32,700 bases of DNA from Candidatus Corynebacterium gallistercoris (GTDB taxonomy: Bacteria; Actinomycetota; Actinomycetes; Mycobacteriales; Mycobacteriaceae). The notes below the pieces were generated by a model. It had not been told where the DNA came from. It was given only the letters and a program-made list of their open reading frames with translations, and ran no database searches. The stretch spans positions 1-32,700 of the forward strand of contig DXFZ01000098.1 of NCBI GenBank assembly GCA_019114175.1. The letters run 5' to 3'. This document shows positions 24,860 through 32,700 of the stretch, piece after piece. The position numbers were made by a program, and so were the translations under genes. The first letter of the stretch is position 1. Each line of letters starts with the position of its first letter.

Positions 24860-26287
24860 TTAGAGGTTAATCATGTGGCCCGCGATACCGTGGGCGGCTT
24901 CCTTCATGGCCTCAGACAGGGTTGGGTGCGTGTGTACGTTGCGTGCGATCTCTTCCGCGGTCAGGTCGAAGCGCTGCGCCAAGGTCAGCTCCGGCAGCAG
25001 CTCAGAGACGTCCGGGCCCACCATGTGTGCGCCCAGCAGCTCACCGTATTCCGCGTCAGCCACGATCTTCACGAAGCCCACGGCGTGGCCCAACCCCTGG
25101 GCCTTACCGTTGGCAGTGTACGGGAAGGTCGCAACCTTAACCTCACGGCCCTCCTCTTCCGCGCGCTTCTTGGCAGCCTCTTCGGTGTAGCCGAAGCTGG
25201 CAACCTGCGGGGAGCAGAAGGTGGCGCGTGGCATCATCTGGTAGTCACCGAGCAGCTCGGTCTCTTCACCTGCGATAACCTCAGCGGCCACCACGCCCTG
25301 AGCCTCAGCCACGTGGGCCAGCTGCAGCTTAGCGGTCACGTCACCGATGGCGTAGATGTGGTCCACGCTGGTGCGCATCTCGTCATCGATCTCAATGGCA
25401 CCGCGCTCGGTGAGCTTCACGCCGGTGTTCTCCAGGCCGTAGCCCTCCACGCGGGGGGCGAAGCCGATGGAGACCATCACGCGGTCCGCCTTCAGGGTCT
25501 CGGACTTGGAGCCATCGGCGGACTCGATGTCCACCTCCACGCCCTTGCCCTCACCGTTATCGCGCACGGCGGTGGTCTTGTGGCTCGTCTTGAGGGTCAC
25601 GCCGAGCTTCTTGTACTGCTTGGCGATCTCCTTGGATACGTCCTTGTCCTCATTCGGCAGGACGCGGTCCATGAACTCCACCACGGTGACGTCCACGCCG
25701 AAGTTAGCCAGCACGTAGGCGAACTCCATGCCGATGGCACCCGCGCCGATGATGACCATGGAATCCGGCTTGTCCTCGTGCAGGATCTGCTCTTCGTAGG
25801 ACACGATGTTGCCGCCCAGCTCCACGCCGGGCAGGGACTTCACCACGGAGCCGGTGGCGATGATGCAGTTGTCAAAGGTGATGGTCTTGCCTGCATCATC
25901 ACCGTCGCTGATCTCCATGGTGTGATCATCGGTAAAGTTGCCGCGGCCGTTGATCTCCTGAATCTTGTTCTTCTTCATCAGGTAGTGCACGCCCTTGACG
26001 ATGCCCGCAGACACCTTCCGGGAGCGCTTGTGCGCCACGGAGAAGTCCATGGAGATGTTGTCACCGGTGATGCCGTACGTCTTGGCTTCCTTGGTGATGG
26101 TGTGCGCCAGTTCGGCGTTGCGGATCAGCGCTTTGGATGGGATGCAGCCAACGTTGAGGCACACTCCGCCCCAGTACTGCTTCTCCACAACTGCGGTCTT
26201 GAGGCCCAGCTGAGCTGCGCGAATAGCTGCAACATAGCCGCCGGGGCCTGCTCCTAGTACAACGAGGTCATAATGTTCTTTAGCCAC
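24860..26287 (-). CDS. lpd: Dihydrolipoamide dehydrogenase
   Basis: This 475-residue flavoenzyme (E3) reoxidises lipoamide in the pyruvate and 2-oxoglutarate dehydrogenase complexes. The FAD site is [20 protein letters not shown] (9-28), the redox disulfide is C43-C48 ([13 protein letters not shown]), the NAD site is [20 protein letters not shown], the second FAD motif is IYAIGDVT, and the catalytic His-Glu pair is H454/E459 ([16 protein letters not shown]). It matches C. glutamicum Lpd closely as remembered. The start is a GTG at 26287 with AGGGA close upstream. It is the first gene of a two-gene unit. Confidence 0.97.
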   Translation of the reverse strand: MAKEHYDLVVLGAGPGGYVAAIRAAQLGLKTAVVEKQYWGGVCLNVGCIPSKALIRNAELAHTITKEAKTYGITGDNISMDFSVAHKRSRKVSAGIVKGVHYLMKKNKIQEINGRGNFTDDHTMEISDGDDAGKTITFDNCIIATGSVVKSLPGVELGGNIVSYEEQILHEDKPDSMVIIGAGAIGMEFAYVLANFGVDVTVVEFMDRVLPNEDKDVSKEIAKQYKKLGVTLKTSHKTTAVRDNGEGKGVEVDIESADGSKSETLKADRVMVSIGFAPRVEGYGLENTGVKLTERGAIEIDDEMRTSVDHIYAIGDVTAKLQLAHVAEAQGVVAAEVIAGEETELLGDYQMMPRATFCSPQVASFGYTEEAAKKRAEEEGREVKVATFPYTANGKAQGLGHAVGFVKIVADAEYGELLGAHMVGPDVSELLPELTLAQRFDLTAEEIARNVHTHPTLSEAMKEAAHGIAGHMINL

Positions 26288-26314
26288 GGTTCCCTAGGAT
26301 ACGTGGTTTTTCTC

Positions 26315-26337
26315 CTTTTTTGTTCGACGCCCCTACG
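26315..26337 (+). repeat. Dispersed motif, copy 7 (upstream of lpd, degenerate)
   Basis: CTTTTTTGTTCGACGCCCCTACG on the plus strand. In lpd direction it reads GGGGCGTCGAAC then A6G, about 30 bases before the GTG. Like copy 1 it is followed by CCTACGC. Confidence 0.4.
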
Positions 26338-26561
26338 CGTCTTCCCTTCACAGTCCTGCATGGGGGTACTTCACGGGGCGGGTTGGGGCCGATTCTGGCC
26401 GAAGCCTGGCGGTAGGGTGCGCGTACCTGTAATGTTCTCTGGGAAACTACCGATTGTGGCTATTGACGTTTGCCCGCAGTCAGCTGTGGTTACCCACCGT
26501 GGCATCCCCGCCATGCAACCCCCGCTGCTGATTCGAGTATCTACATAGAGGACCCTTCCGT

Positions 26562-27800
26562 ATGAACAAGCGCTTCTCCCGCCGTACGGCCGTGATGGCC
26601 GCCGTGGCGCCCCTCGCGTTCGCTTTGTCCACCGCCCCCGTGGTTGCGCCTGCGGCCTTTGCCCAGGACGCCAACCAGGAAACCCCGGCCGCCCCAGCAG
26701 TTGAGCCTGCGACCGTGACATTCGGCGAAACCCCGGAGGCTCCGGGCAAGCTGACCTGGCGCGCTGCCATCAAGGCGTACAACGAGGCAGGCTTTGACAA
26801 CGTGGAGGAGATCTCCGCGTACTCCCCATCCATGGGCCGGCGCGTCCCCATGGTGCTGATCCGCCCGTTCGATAAGGCCAAGCGGGAGAACGCCCCAACG
26901 CTGTACCTGCTCAACGGTGCCGATGGTGGCGAGGGCACGGCGCACTGGATCCACCAGACGGACATCGTGGAGTACTACGGTGGCATCGATGACCCCAGCA
27001 AGTCCCTGCGCGCCAAGGCCGGCGGGCATGACCCGTCACCTGGCATCGGCGCGAACATCGTGATCCCCATGGCGGGCAAGTTCTCCTACTACACGGACTG
27101 GGTCAATGAGGCCCCCTCCCTGGGCGGCAAGCAGATGTGGGAGACCTTCCTGACCAAGGAGCTGCCCGGACCGTTGGAGGCAGCCCTGGGGGCCAATGGC
27201 AAGCGCGCGATCGCGGGCATGTCCATGACCGGCACCACCTCCCTGCTGTACGCCCAGCACAACCCGGGCATGTATGACGCGGTGGGCTCCTTCTCCGGCT
27301 GCGCCGCCACCACCACGGGCATGGCACCGACCTTCATTGACATCACCCTGAACCGCGGCGGCGCGAACATGCAGCAGATGTGGGGCGGGCCGAACACTGA
27401 CACGGCCCGCTACAACGATGCCCTGCTCAACGCTGACAAGCTCAAGGGCCAGCAGAACATCTACGTGTCCAATGGCACCGGCCTGCCGGGCTACATGGAC
27501 ATGCCTTGGTCCCCACGCGTGGGCGGTGACCTCATGGCCTCCTCCACCGTCATGGTTGAAGGCGGCGTGATCGAGGGCGCGACCAACATGTGCACCCATG
27601 AGCTGAAGTTCAAGACTGATTCCCTGGACATCCCGGTGACCTACAACATGCGCCCCGTGGGCACCCACCAGTGGGCCTACTGGCAGGATGACCTGCGCAG
27701 CTTCTGGAAGCACGTGACCACGGGCTTGGGCACCAACATCCCGCAGCCGGCTGAGCCGAACGGCCAGCCCGCAGCCACGGATCTCTTCGGCTCCATGTAA
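26562..27800 (+). CDS. Secreted mycolyltransferase, antigen 85 type
   Basis: This 412-residue exported esterase-fold enzyme transfers mycolic acids between trehalose mycolates and the arabinogalactan of the cell wall. A signal peptide (MNKRFSRRTAVMAAVAPLAFALSTAPVVAPAAFA) is followed by a linker rich in Ala and Pro. The catalytic triad is probably S221 in AGMSMTG, E338 in GGVIEGAT and H369 in PVGTHQWAYW, by analogy with antigen 85. LYLLNGADGGEGTAHWIHQTD is the usual strand and oxyanion region. GAGGA precedes the ATG at 26562 and a strong terminator follows at 27892-27951. It is a corynomycolyltransferase (Cmt/Cop family), though which paralogue cannot be said. This is the clearest evidence in the window for a mycolate envelope. 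Confidence 0.93.
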   Translation: MNKRFSRRTAVMAAVAPLAFALSTAPVVAPAAFAQDANQETPAAPAVEPATVTFGETPEAPGKLTWRAAIKAYNEAGFDNVEEISAYSPSMGRRVPMVLIRPFDKAKRENAPTLYLLNGADGGEGTAHWIHQTDIVEYYGGIDDPSKSLRAKAGGHDPSPGIGANIVIPMAGKFSYYTDWVNEAPSLGGKQMWETFLTKELPGPLEAALGANGKRAIAGMSMTGTTSLLYAQHNPGMYDAVGSFSGCAATTTGMAPTFIDITLNRGGANMQQMWGGPNTDTARYNDALLNADKLKGQQNIYVSNGTGLPGYMDMPWSPRVGGDLMASSTVMVEGGVIEGATNMCTHELKFKTDSLDIPVTYNMRPVGTHQWAYWQDDLRSFWKHVTTGLGTNIPQPAEPNGQPAATDLFGSM

Positions 27801-27891
27801 ACCCCCGCATACCGCCCGCCGCCCGCGCTGCCGCCGCCTGTCGCTATCAAAGCACGGCCAAGCACAGCGGGCGGTCGGCAAGCGTCAATCG

Positions 27892-27951
27892 ACAACACCC
27901 TTACGCAGCGATTTCGCAAAGATCTGCTGCCTAAGGGTGTTGTACTTTTTT
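27892..27951 (+). terminator. Rho-independent terminator after the mycolyltransferase gene
   Basis: An 18-bp stem with one mismatch (ACAACACCCTTACGCAGC / GCTGCCTAAGGGTGTTGT) and a 16-base loop is followed by ACTTTTTT. The T-run ends 37 bases before the next gene's start codon. Confidence 0.9.
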
Positions 27952-27974
27952 ACCTCAACTCCCCCGCCAAGTAG

Positions 27975-27980
27975 TAGGGT
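27975..27980 (+). promoter_or_regulatory. Predicted -10 box of the M1 peptidase gene (leaderless)
   Basis: TAGGGT ends seven bases before the GTG at 27988, and no ribosome site is present. The -35 region falls by the T-run of the preceding terminator. Confidence 0.35.
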
Positions 27981-27987
27981 GCCTTGT

Positions 27988-29535
27988 GTGACTCATCGAC
28001 CATCTCCGTCCCGCCCCAACCGCCGTTCACCCATTGATGGCACCAAGGACCCCTACACGGAGGTGGCCTACAACCTGGGCTTCCACATCCTCCACTACAA
28101 CCTGGAGATGGATTACAACGTAGAGCCCAATCACCTGAGGGCCACGGCCACCATCACGGTGGAGAACTACACCCCCCTCAAGGTCCTCACCCTAGACCTG
28201 GCCAACAATCTGGCGGTCAACCGCGTCACCATCACCGGCCACGGTGGCGCAGCCGGCGGCGATCAGCTGCGCATCCGCCGTTTCCGCCACTCCGGCAACA
28301 AGCTCCACATCACCTTCGTGGAGGAGCTGCCGGAGGACTTGAGCTTTGACGTGCACATCACCTACTCCGGCCACCCCCGCCCGCTGCGCTCCACCTGGGG
28401 GGAAGTTGGCTGGGAGGAGACCGACCACGGTGCCGTAGTCGCTGGCCAGCCCAATGGCGCCCCCAGCTGGTTCCCCTGCGATGACACCCCGGATGAGAAG
28501 GCTACGTACCGCATCGCCATCACCGCGCATAAGGACACCACTGCTGTGGCCACCGGTGCCTGCACCAGCGTCACCACCAAGGGGCACTCCACCACCCGGG
28601 TCTTCGAGATGCCCTACCCCACCTCCACGTACTTGGTGGCGGTGTACGTGGGCCCCTTTGCCCACCATGCCTTCCCTCCTGCGCTCGTGGGCCGCAAGGA
28701 GGTGCCCGTCCACGCCTGGCTGCCCGCCGGCACCCCGGAGGCCCGCCAGGTGCGCGCCAACGTGGAGCAAGACTTCGCGGACCAGACGGAGATGATCACC
28801 GCCTACTCCCGCTTCTTCGGCACCTATCCCTTCCCGGAGTATTCCGTGGTCATCGCCGCCGAGGAGATGGAGATCCCCCTGGAGGCTCAGGGCTTAAGCT
28901 TCTTCGGCTGCAATCATGCCGATGGCAAGGGCACGTGGGAGCGGCTCATCGCCCATGAGCTGGCGCATCAGTGGTTCGGCAATTCCGTGGGCCTGGTGGA
29001 GTGGCGCGATATTTGGCTCAACGAGGGCTTCGCCTGCTACGCGGAATGGCTCTGGTTTGAGCACATCCAGTCCGTTCCCGCAGCTCACCACGCCTGGGCG
29101 CACTATCAGGTTCTCCGCTCCAAGCCACAAGACCTACTGCTGGAGGATCCCGGCGCGCAGGACATGTTCGATGACCGCGTGTACAAGCGCGGCGCGCTGA
29201 CCGTCCACGCCTTGCGCGCCCTGTTCGGCGATGAGGCCTTCTTCGAGCTCCTGCGCACCTGGACCTCCACCCACCGCTTCGGCCTCGTGGAGACCCGGGA
29301 CTTGGAGAACCTCGCCCTGTCCATCGCGGAGAAGTTCCACATCGACGCTGGCGCAGTGGAGGAGCTGTTCGCCTCCTGGGTCCGCGCCACGGAGCTGCCG
29401 GACTTCCCTGGCACGGCCGAGGAGCAGGAGCAGCTCGCGCAGTTCTCCCCGCAGGACATGGCCGATCTTCCCGCCGGTCCGGACCGCCCTGAGGTGGATG
29501 CCGGCGGATCCAATGCTGGCCGTAGGCGCCACTGA
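27988..29535 (+). CDS. M1-family zinc metallopeptidase (aminopeptidase N-like)
   Basis: A 515-residue peptidase. Counted from the GTG at 27988, the zinc site is HELAHQWFG (H323, E324, H327) with the third ligand E346 in WLNEGFACYAEW, the standard HExxH-18-E spacing. The GAMEN exopeptidase motif of classical aminopeptidase N is not kept; the equivalent stretch reads EEMEIPLEAQG, so substrate preference may differ. Tyr in VYKRGALTVHAL is the likely transition-state residue. The protein ends soon after the catalytic domain and lacks the large C-terminal domain of the E. coli enzyme. The frame is open back to 27937, but that region contains the preceding terminator. No signal peptide, so cytoplasmic. 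Confidence 0.88.
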   Translation: MTHRPSPSRPNRRSPIDGTKDPYTEVAYNLGFHILHYNLEMDYNVEPNHLRATATITVENYTPLKVLTLDLANNLAVNRVTITGHGGAAGGDQLRIRRFRHSGNKLHITFVEELPEDLSFDVHITYSGHPRPLRSTWGEVGWEETDHGAVVAGQPNGAPSWFPCDDTPDEKATYRIAITAHKDTTAVATGACTSVTTKGHSTTRVFEMPYPTSTYLVAVYVGPFAHHAFPPALVGRKEVPVHAWLPAGTPEARQVRANVEQDFADQTEMITAYSRFFGTYPFPEYSVVIAAEEMEIPLEAQGLSFFGCNHADGKGTWERLIAHELAHQWFGNSVGLVEWRDIWLNEGFACYAEWLWFEHIQSVPAAHHAWAHYQVLRSKPQDLLLEDPGAQDMFDDRVYKRGALTVHALRALFGDEAFFELLRTWTSTHRFGLVETRDLENLALSIAEKFHIDAGAVEELFASWVRATELPDFPGTAEEQEQLAQFSPQDMADLPAGPDRPEVDAGGSNAGRRRH

Positions 29536-29538
29536 TCC

Positions 29539-30798
29539 ATGCGCGCCATGACGTACGCCACGGTCTTCGTGGCTGCCGCCGGTTACCTGGTCATTTGGGT
29601 TGCCTCGAAGGCTTTGCCCGCGGCGGGCTACGAGGACTTCATGGTGTACTGGTCCCTCTTCTTCGCCCTCGCCGGGGTGCTTGATGGGTTGATGCAGGAG
29701 ACGGCGCGGGCAGTCACGACTCGCTGTTCTTTGGGGGCGACGCCACCGTCTTCCCCCACCTCCCGCCACGCTAGGCCAGCGGCGGTGCCCTTTTCCTTAA
29801 GTGCGCTTTTGGCGCTGATGGTGGGGTTGGTGACGCTGGTCAGCGCCCCGCTGTGGATAGAGCAGATCGTCCCCACCCAGCCCGGATGGGGCTTGGGGCT
29901 CCTGGCGCTGGGGCTTGCGAGCTATACCTTCCAGGCAGTGCTGTGCGGTCTGCTGTCCGCGGCGAGTGCGTGGCGCAGCTTCGCGTGGCTCATCGCGATT
30001 GACTCGGGCGTCCGCTTGGCGCTGGCGACCGCGGCTTGGTGGATGGGCTGGGGAGTGGTGGCTTTCCTGCTGGTCACAGCACTTGGAGCGGCCACGTGGC
30101 TGGTGATTCTCGCGGCCAGCCCGCAGGCCCGCGCGCTGCTCAGCGACGTGGCGGATGTGGGTACACGCCAGTTCGTCAGCCGCGCTGGCCGGGCGATGGT
30201 CGCCAGTGGCGCCAATGCTGTTCTCATCACTGGATTCAGCGTGCTGCTGCGCTACACCTCCGGCCCGGAGGTGGGGCCGGGTGAGCTCGCGGCCACGATT
30301 ACAGCGGTGACTCTGACCCGCGCGCCGATCCTCGTGCCTCTGCAGCGGTTCCAGCCCGCACTCATTGTGCATTTCACGAAGAACCGCTCCACCGTGTTGC
30401 GGGCTGCGGCCCTGCCCATGGCCGTGGTGGCAGGAGTTGCTGCCATCGGAGGTGTGGCGGCCTACTTTGTGGCGGCACCCCTGATGGGCTTGTTCTTTGA
30501 TGCGGAGTTGATCTCTAGCCCTGCCACTTTGGGCTGGCTGACGCTGGCGTCCGGCTCCACCGCTCTGCTCATGATCACGGGGTCGGCAGCGCTGGCGGCT
30601 GAAAGGCACAACCTGTACACCGCGGGCTGGTTGCTGGCCACGGCGGTGACCATTGGCTTGTTGCTGGGCGGGGGCACCCCGGACATGAGGGCCATCACCG
30701 CTCTGGGGATTGGTCCACTGGTGGGCGCGGCCTTCCAGCTGGCGATGCTGCGTGTGGCTGCGGGGTCGCGAGGAGTTACCGTGGCGGGGCGGGGATGA
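29539..30798 (+). CDS. Multi-spanning membrane protein, flippase-like (polysaccharide/lipid exporter fold)
   Basis: A 419-residue protein with roughly 11-12 hydrophobic segments and short loops, resembling the MOP superfamily (Wzx/MurJ-type flippases). The resemblance is in layout, and no diagnostic motif is visible. It starts three bases after the M1 peptidase stop (ATG at 29539; a second ATG at 29548), so the two genes form an operon. The loop after the second segment (TTRCSLGATPPSSPTSRHARPAA) is encoded partly by a dispersed-motif copy at 29729-29747. The 3' end overlaps the convergent MFS gene by 23 bases. The substrate is unknown. Confidence 0.8.
   Translation: MRAMTYATVFVAAAGYLVIWVASKALPAAGYEDFMVYWSLFFALAGVLDGLMQETARAVTTRCSLGATPPSSPTSRHARPAAVPFSLSALLALMVGLVTLVSAPLWIEQIVPTQPGWGLGLLALGLASYTFQAVLCGLLSAASAWRSFAWLIAIDSGVRLALATAAWWMGWGVVAFLLVTALGAATWLVILAASPQARALLSDVADVGTRQFVSRAGRAMVASGANAVLITGFSVLLRYTSGPEVGPGELAATITAVTLTRAPILVPLQRFQPALIVHFTKNRSTVLRAAALPMAVVAGVAAIGGVAAYFVAAPLMGLFFDAELISSPATLGWLTLASGSTALLMITGSAALAAERHNLYTAGWLLATAVTIGLLLGGGTPDMRAITALGIGPLVGAAFQLAMLRVAAGSRGVTVAGRG
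29729..29747 (+). repeat. Dispersed motif, copy 8 (inside a gene)
   Basis: CTTTGGGGGCGACGCCACC, encoding part of a predicted cytoplasmic or periplasmic loop (SLGATPP) of the flippase-like protein. It is in the opposite sense relative to its gene from copies 1-7. Confidence 0.5.
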
Positions 30799-31993
30799 AC
30801 ATGCGTGAGGTTGCCGTCACAACCACCAAAGCCAGTGCGGCCATCACCGCGCCGAATCCCAACATCATGGTGTAAGTGAACCACTCGTTGAGGCGGGTGA
30901 GGATCATGGGGAAGAAGAAGCCGATGTAGGTGAACGCGTAGAACACGGCGGTCAGGCCGCCCAAGTCATCCGGGCCGGCGATGCTCTGCACCTCGGACAG
31001 GCCGGTGATGAGGCACATGCCGTACGCCACGCCCAATACCACCGCCACCACGAGGGTGCCGGCGATGGACTCCGCAGCGGCTGTCCAGGCTGCCAGGCCC
31101 ATGCCCACGATCACGGTGATGAGCGCCAATTGTTGGGCGAAGGAATTGTGCTCACGAATGTAGAGGTGGGATACCTGCTGGATGCCGAAACCGCAGAGCA
31201 GGGAGAGGGCCGTGACCAGCGCGGAAAAAGCCACTGGGACAGAGGAGTGGGACTGCGACAGGCTGGGCATAATGGCGTACGCCACGCCGGCTGCGCCGAA
31301 GACCCAGGGGGCAATCGGCAGCACGGCCAGCAGGAAGCGGGGGTGGCGCACGGAGGGAACGCGCAGGTCAGACCACAGGGTGCCGCGGACCTTGAGGTGC
31401 GCGGATTGGCGGGTCTCCGGCACCGTGTAGATACCTGCCAGCGCCACGAGGGCCAGGATGATGTGGATGATGTAGGTAGTTTGGCCAGGCCACGGGCCCC
31501 ACTCAGCCAACACGCCGGCCAGCCCTGCGCCGAGGGCGAAGCCCATGGTCAAGGACATGGTGGCGCGCTTGGCGCCGGAGTTGGGCTTGGCCGTGGGGTC
31601 AAAGCTGGGGGTGGAGAGCTCCTTGATCCAGGACCCGCCGGCGGTCATGACCATGCCGATGGACAATCCGGAGAGGACGCGTCCGGCGAAGATGAGCGGC
31701 TCGGTGGTCTCCCCCAGTGCGATGAGCACGCTGCCGAGGAGGCTCACCACCGGGGCGGGGAGCATGACGACCTTGCGGCCGTAGCGGTCAGACAGCGGGC
31801 CGGCGAGCATGAGGGCCACAGCGATGCCTGCGGCGTAGCAGGCCAGCAGCGCATCCACGAACACTGCGCCGAAGACATCTTCCGCGCGGTAGAAGACCAT
31901 CATGGGGGTGAACTCATTGCCACCCCACGCCGTGGCGAGCACGGCGAAGGCCACGAGTTTCCATGCGTTTCGGTTTCTGGGCTTAGCTGGCAT
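30776..31993 (-). CDS. MFS transporter
   Basis: A 405-residue major facilitator protein with about 12 hydrophobic segments. The loop 2-3 signature is GPLSDRYGRKVVMLP (about 64-78). Later features are FAGRVLSGLSIGMVMTAGGSWIKEL in the segment 4 region and a central polar loop (ETRQSAHLKVRGTLWSDLRVP). The family exports or imports small molecules with protons; the substrate cannot be told. It begins about 120 bases from the divergent acyl-CoA oxidase and converges on the flippase-like gene with a 23-base overlap of coding ends. Confidence 0.9.
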   Translation of the reverse strand: MPAKPRNRNAWKLVAFAVLATAWGGNEFTPMMVFYRAEDVFGAVFVDALLACYAAGIAVALMLAGPLSDRYGRKVVMLPAPVVSLLGSVLIALGETTEPLIFAGRVLSGLSIGMVMTAGGSWIKELSTPSFDPTAKPNSGAKRATMSLTMGFALGAGLAGVLAEWGPWPGQTTYIIHIILALVALAGIYTVPETRQSAHLKVRGTLWSDLRVPSVRHPRFLLAVLPIAPWVFGAAGVAYAIMPSLSQSHSSVPVAFSALVTALSLLCGFGIQQVSHLYIREHNSFAQQLALITVIVGMGLAAWTAAAESIAGTLVVAVVLGVAYGMCLITGLSEVQSIAGPDDLGGLTAVFYAFTYIGFFFPMILTRLNEWFTYTMMLGFGAVMAALALVVVTATSRMFIPAPPR

Positions 31994-32013
31994 AACTATT
32001 GATTGTAGGCTTG

Positions 32014-32084
32014 CCTCCCGCAGCGGGAGGGCCGCGGGGCAAAAGAGATGAAAATATCAGCAGATTTCCCGGATATTCTGCTGC
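32014..32084. promoter_or_regulatory. Inverted repeats between the MFS and acyl-CoA oxidase genes
   Basis: Two hairpins lie in the divergent promoter region: CCTCCCG/CGGGAGG (32014-32030, loop CAG) and CAGCAGA/TCTGCTG (32059-32065 and 32078-32084). Neither has a T-run. The second is the better candidate for an operator, about 32 bases before the acyl-CoA oxidase start codon. Confidence 0.3.
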
Positions 32085-32115
32085 CTGGGTCACTCTTAGC
32101 GGTAGAGTCGGTTCT

Positions 32116-32700
32116 ATGTCACAGAACACCGCCGCTGAAAAACCACAGGATTCCGTTGACGCTGACACTGGCATCCGCCGCAGTAAGTCTGCCCCGGAGA
32201 TCCTGAACCGTCTGCCCGACGATCACCTCGCCGCAGAGGTGACCGAGGACCTCAAGTCCGTGCTGGATGGTGACTTCGCTGACGCGCGCAGCCGCATGCG
32301 TGAGCTCTTGGGCACTGGGAAGTTTGCCCCCCGCCCTGACCTGGACTTGGAAGAGGCGCGCGCCCACACCACCGGCCAGCTGACAGACGTGCTGGAGACC
32401 GGCCTGCCACAGGCCGCGTTCCGCAAGGAGCAGGGTGGCACGGGGGATACCGGCTACTGCCTGACCTCCATTGAAATGCTGGGGCACTCCGATTTGAGCC
32501 TCATGGTGAAGTCCGGCGTGCAATGGGGCCTGTTCGGTGGCGCAGTGGGCAACCTGGGTTCTGAGCGCCACAAGCAGCTGGTGGAAGACCTGATCAACCT
32601 CAAGGCCCTGGGCTGCTTCGCCATGACCGAGCGCGGCCACGGCTCTGACGTGCAGGCGCTGGAAACCACCGCCACCTATGATCCGGAGACCCAGGAGTTC
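32116..32700 (+). CDS. Acyl-CoA oxidase/dehydrogenase, N-terminal part (runs off the window)
   Basis: The first 195 codons of an acyl-CoA oxidase-like flavoenzyme, open to the right edge. After an N-terminal helical region (HLAAEVTEDLKSVLDGDFADARSRMRELL), the diagnostic blocks are DLSLMVKSGVQWGLFGGAVGNLGSERHKQL and GCFAMTERGHGSDVQALETTATYDPETQEF, the FAD and acyl-CoA contact region of this family. Such enzymes introduce the first double bond in fatty-acid beta-oxidation. The complete protein should be several hundred residues longer. It would feed acetyl-CoA into the glyoxylate shunt encoded in this window, though it is not in the same operon. Confidence 0.9.
   Translation, partial: MSQNTAAEKPQDSVDADTGIRRSKSAPEILNRLPDDHLAAEVTEDLKSVLDGDFADARSRMRELLGTGKFAPRPDLDLEEARAHTTGQLTDVLETGLPQAAFRKEQGGTGDTGYCLTSIEMLGHSDLSLMVKSGVQWGLFGGAVGNLGSERHKQLVEDLINLKALGCFAMTERGHGSDVQALETTATYDPETQEF

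Noticed and set aside
24746..26257. A 503-codon open frame opposite lpd
   Set aside because: Antisense artefact; lpd has all catalytic motifs.
27937..27987. Upstream extension of the M1 peptidase
   Set aside because: It begins inside the terminator hairpin of the preceding gene.
1..32700. CRISPR arrays, tRNA or rRNA genes, insertion sequences or phage genes
   Set aside because: Nothing resembling regular spaced repeats, cloverleaf sequences, transposases or phage proteins was seen.

Overview
The window comes from a high-GC actinomycete, almost certainly a Corynebacterium. From memory, the succinate dehydrogenase, isocitrate lyase, malate synthase G, lipoamide dehydrogenase and RamB proteins match their C. 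glutamicum counterparts along their whole length, and a secreted antigen-85-type mycolyltransferase points to a mycolic-acid envelope. A urease operon and an acyl-CoA oxidase would fit a urease-positive, lipid-using species, but I cannot name the species.

Layout. 1-4942 (minus): urease operon in the order ureA, a CbiX-like gene with a His-rich tail, ureB, ureC, ureF, ureG, ureD (cut by the window edge). There is no ureE where it would be expected between ureC and ureF, and the CbiX-like gene between ureA and ureB is the most unusual item here. 5219-9185 (minus): sdhC-sdhA-sdhB plus a small membrane protein, closed by a terminator. 9300-12775 (minus): a GH65 disaccharide phosphorylase and a beta-phosphoglucomutase-like HAD enzyme. 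12903-13565 (plus): a lipoprotein. 13729-17706: divergent glyoxylate-shunt genes glcB (minus) and aceA (plus), with RamA- and RamB-like sites between them. 17707-18198: non-coding, with a strong terminator and about 2.5 copies of a 61-bp repeat. 18199-22136 (minus): two paralogous secreted proteins followed by an MmpL/RND transporter. 22289-23761 (plus): ramB. 23789-26287 (minus): lpd and an unrecognised membrane protein. 26562-27800 (plus): mycolyltransferase. 27988-30798 (plus): M1-family metallopeptidase and a multi-spanning flippase-like protein. 30776-31993 (minus): MFS transporter. 32116-end (plus): start of an acyl-CoA oxidase.

How it fits together. aceA, glcB, sdhCAB and lpd are TCA/glyoxylate/acetate-growth genes, and the window also carries ramB, the repressor that controls this regulon in C. 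glutamicum. In C. glutamicum lpd, ramB and sdhCAB lie close together; here about 13 kb holding aceA/glcB, the GH65/HAD pair and the MmpL block separates ramB from sdhCAB.

Beyond genes, a short motif (an A/T tract next to GGCGACGCC) occurs eight times. In five cases it lies upstream of a gene (ureG, glcB, aceA, mmpL, lpd), reading the same way relative to that gene. glcB shows an abrupt change in codon choice inside the gene. All positions come from reading the sequence by eye; no database search was run.
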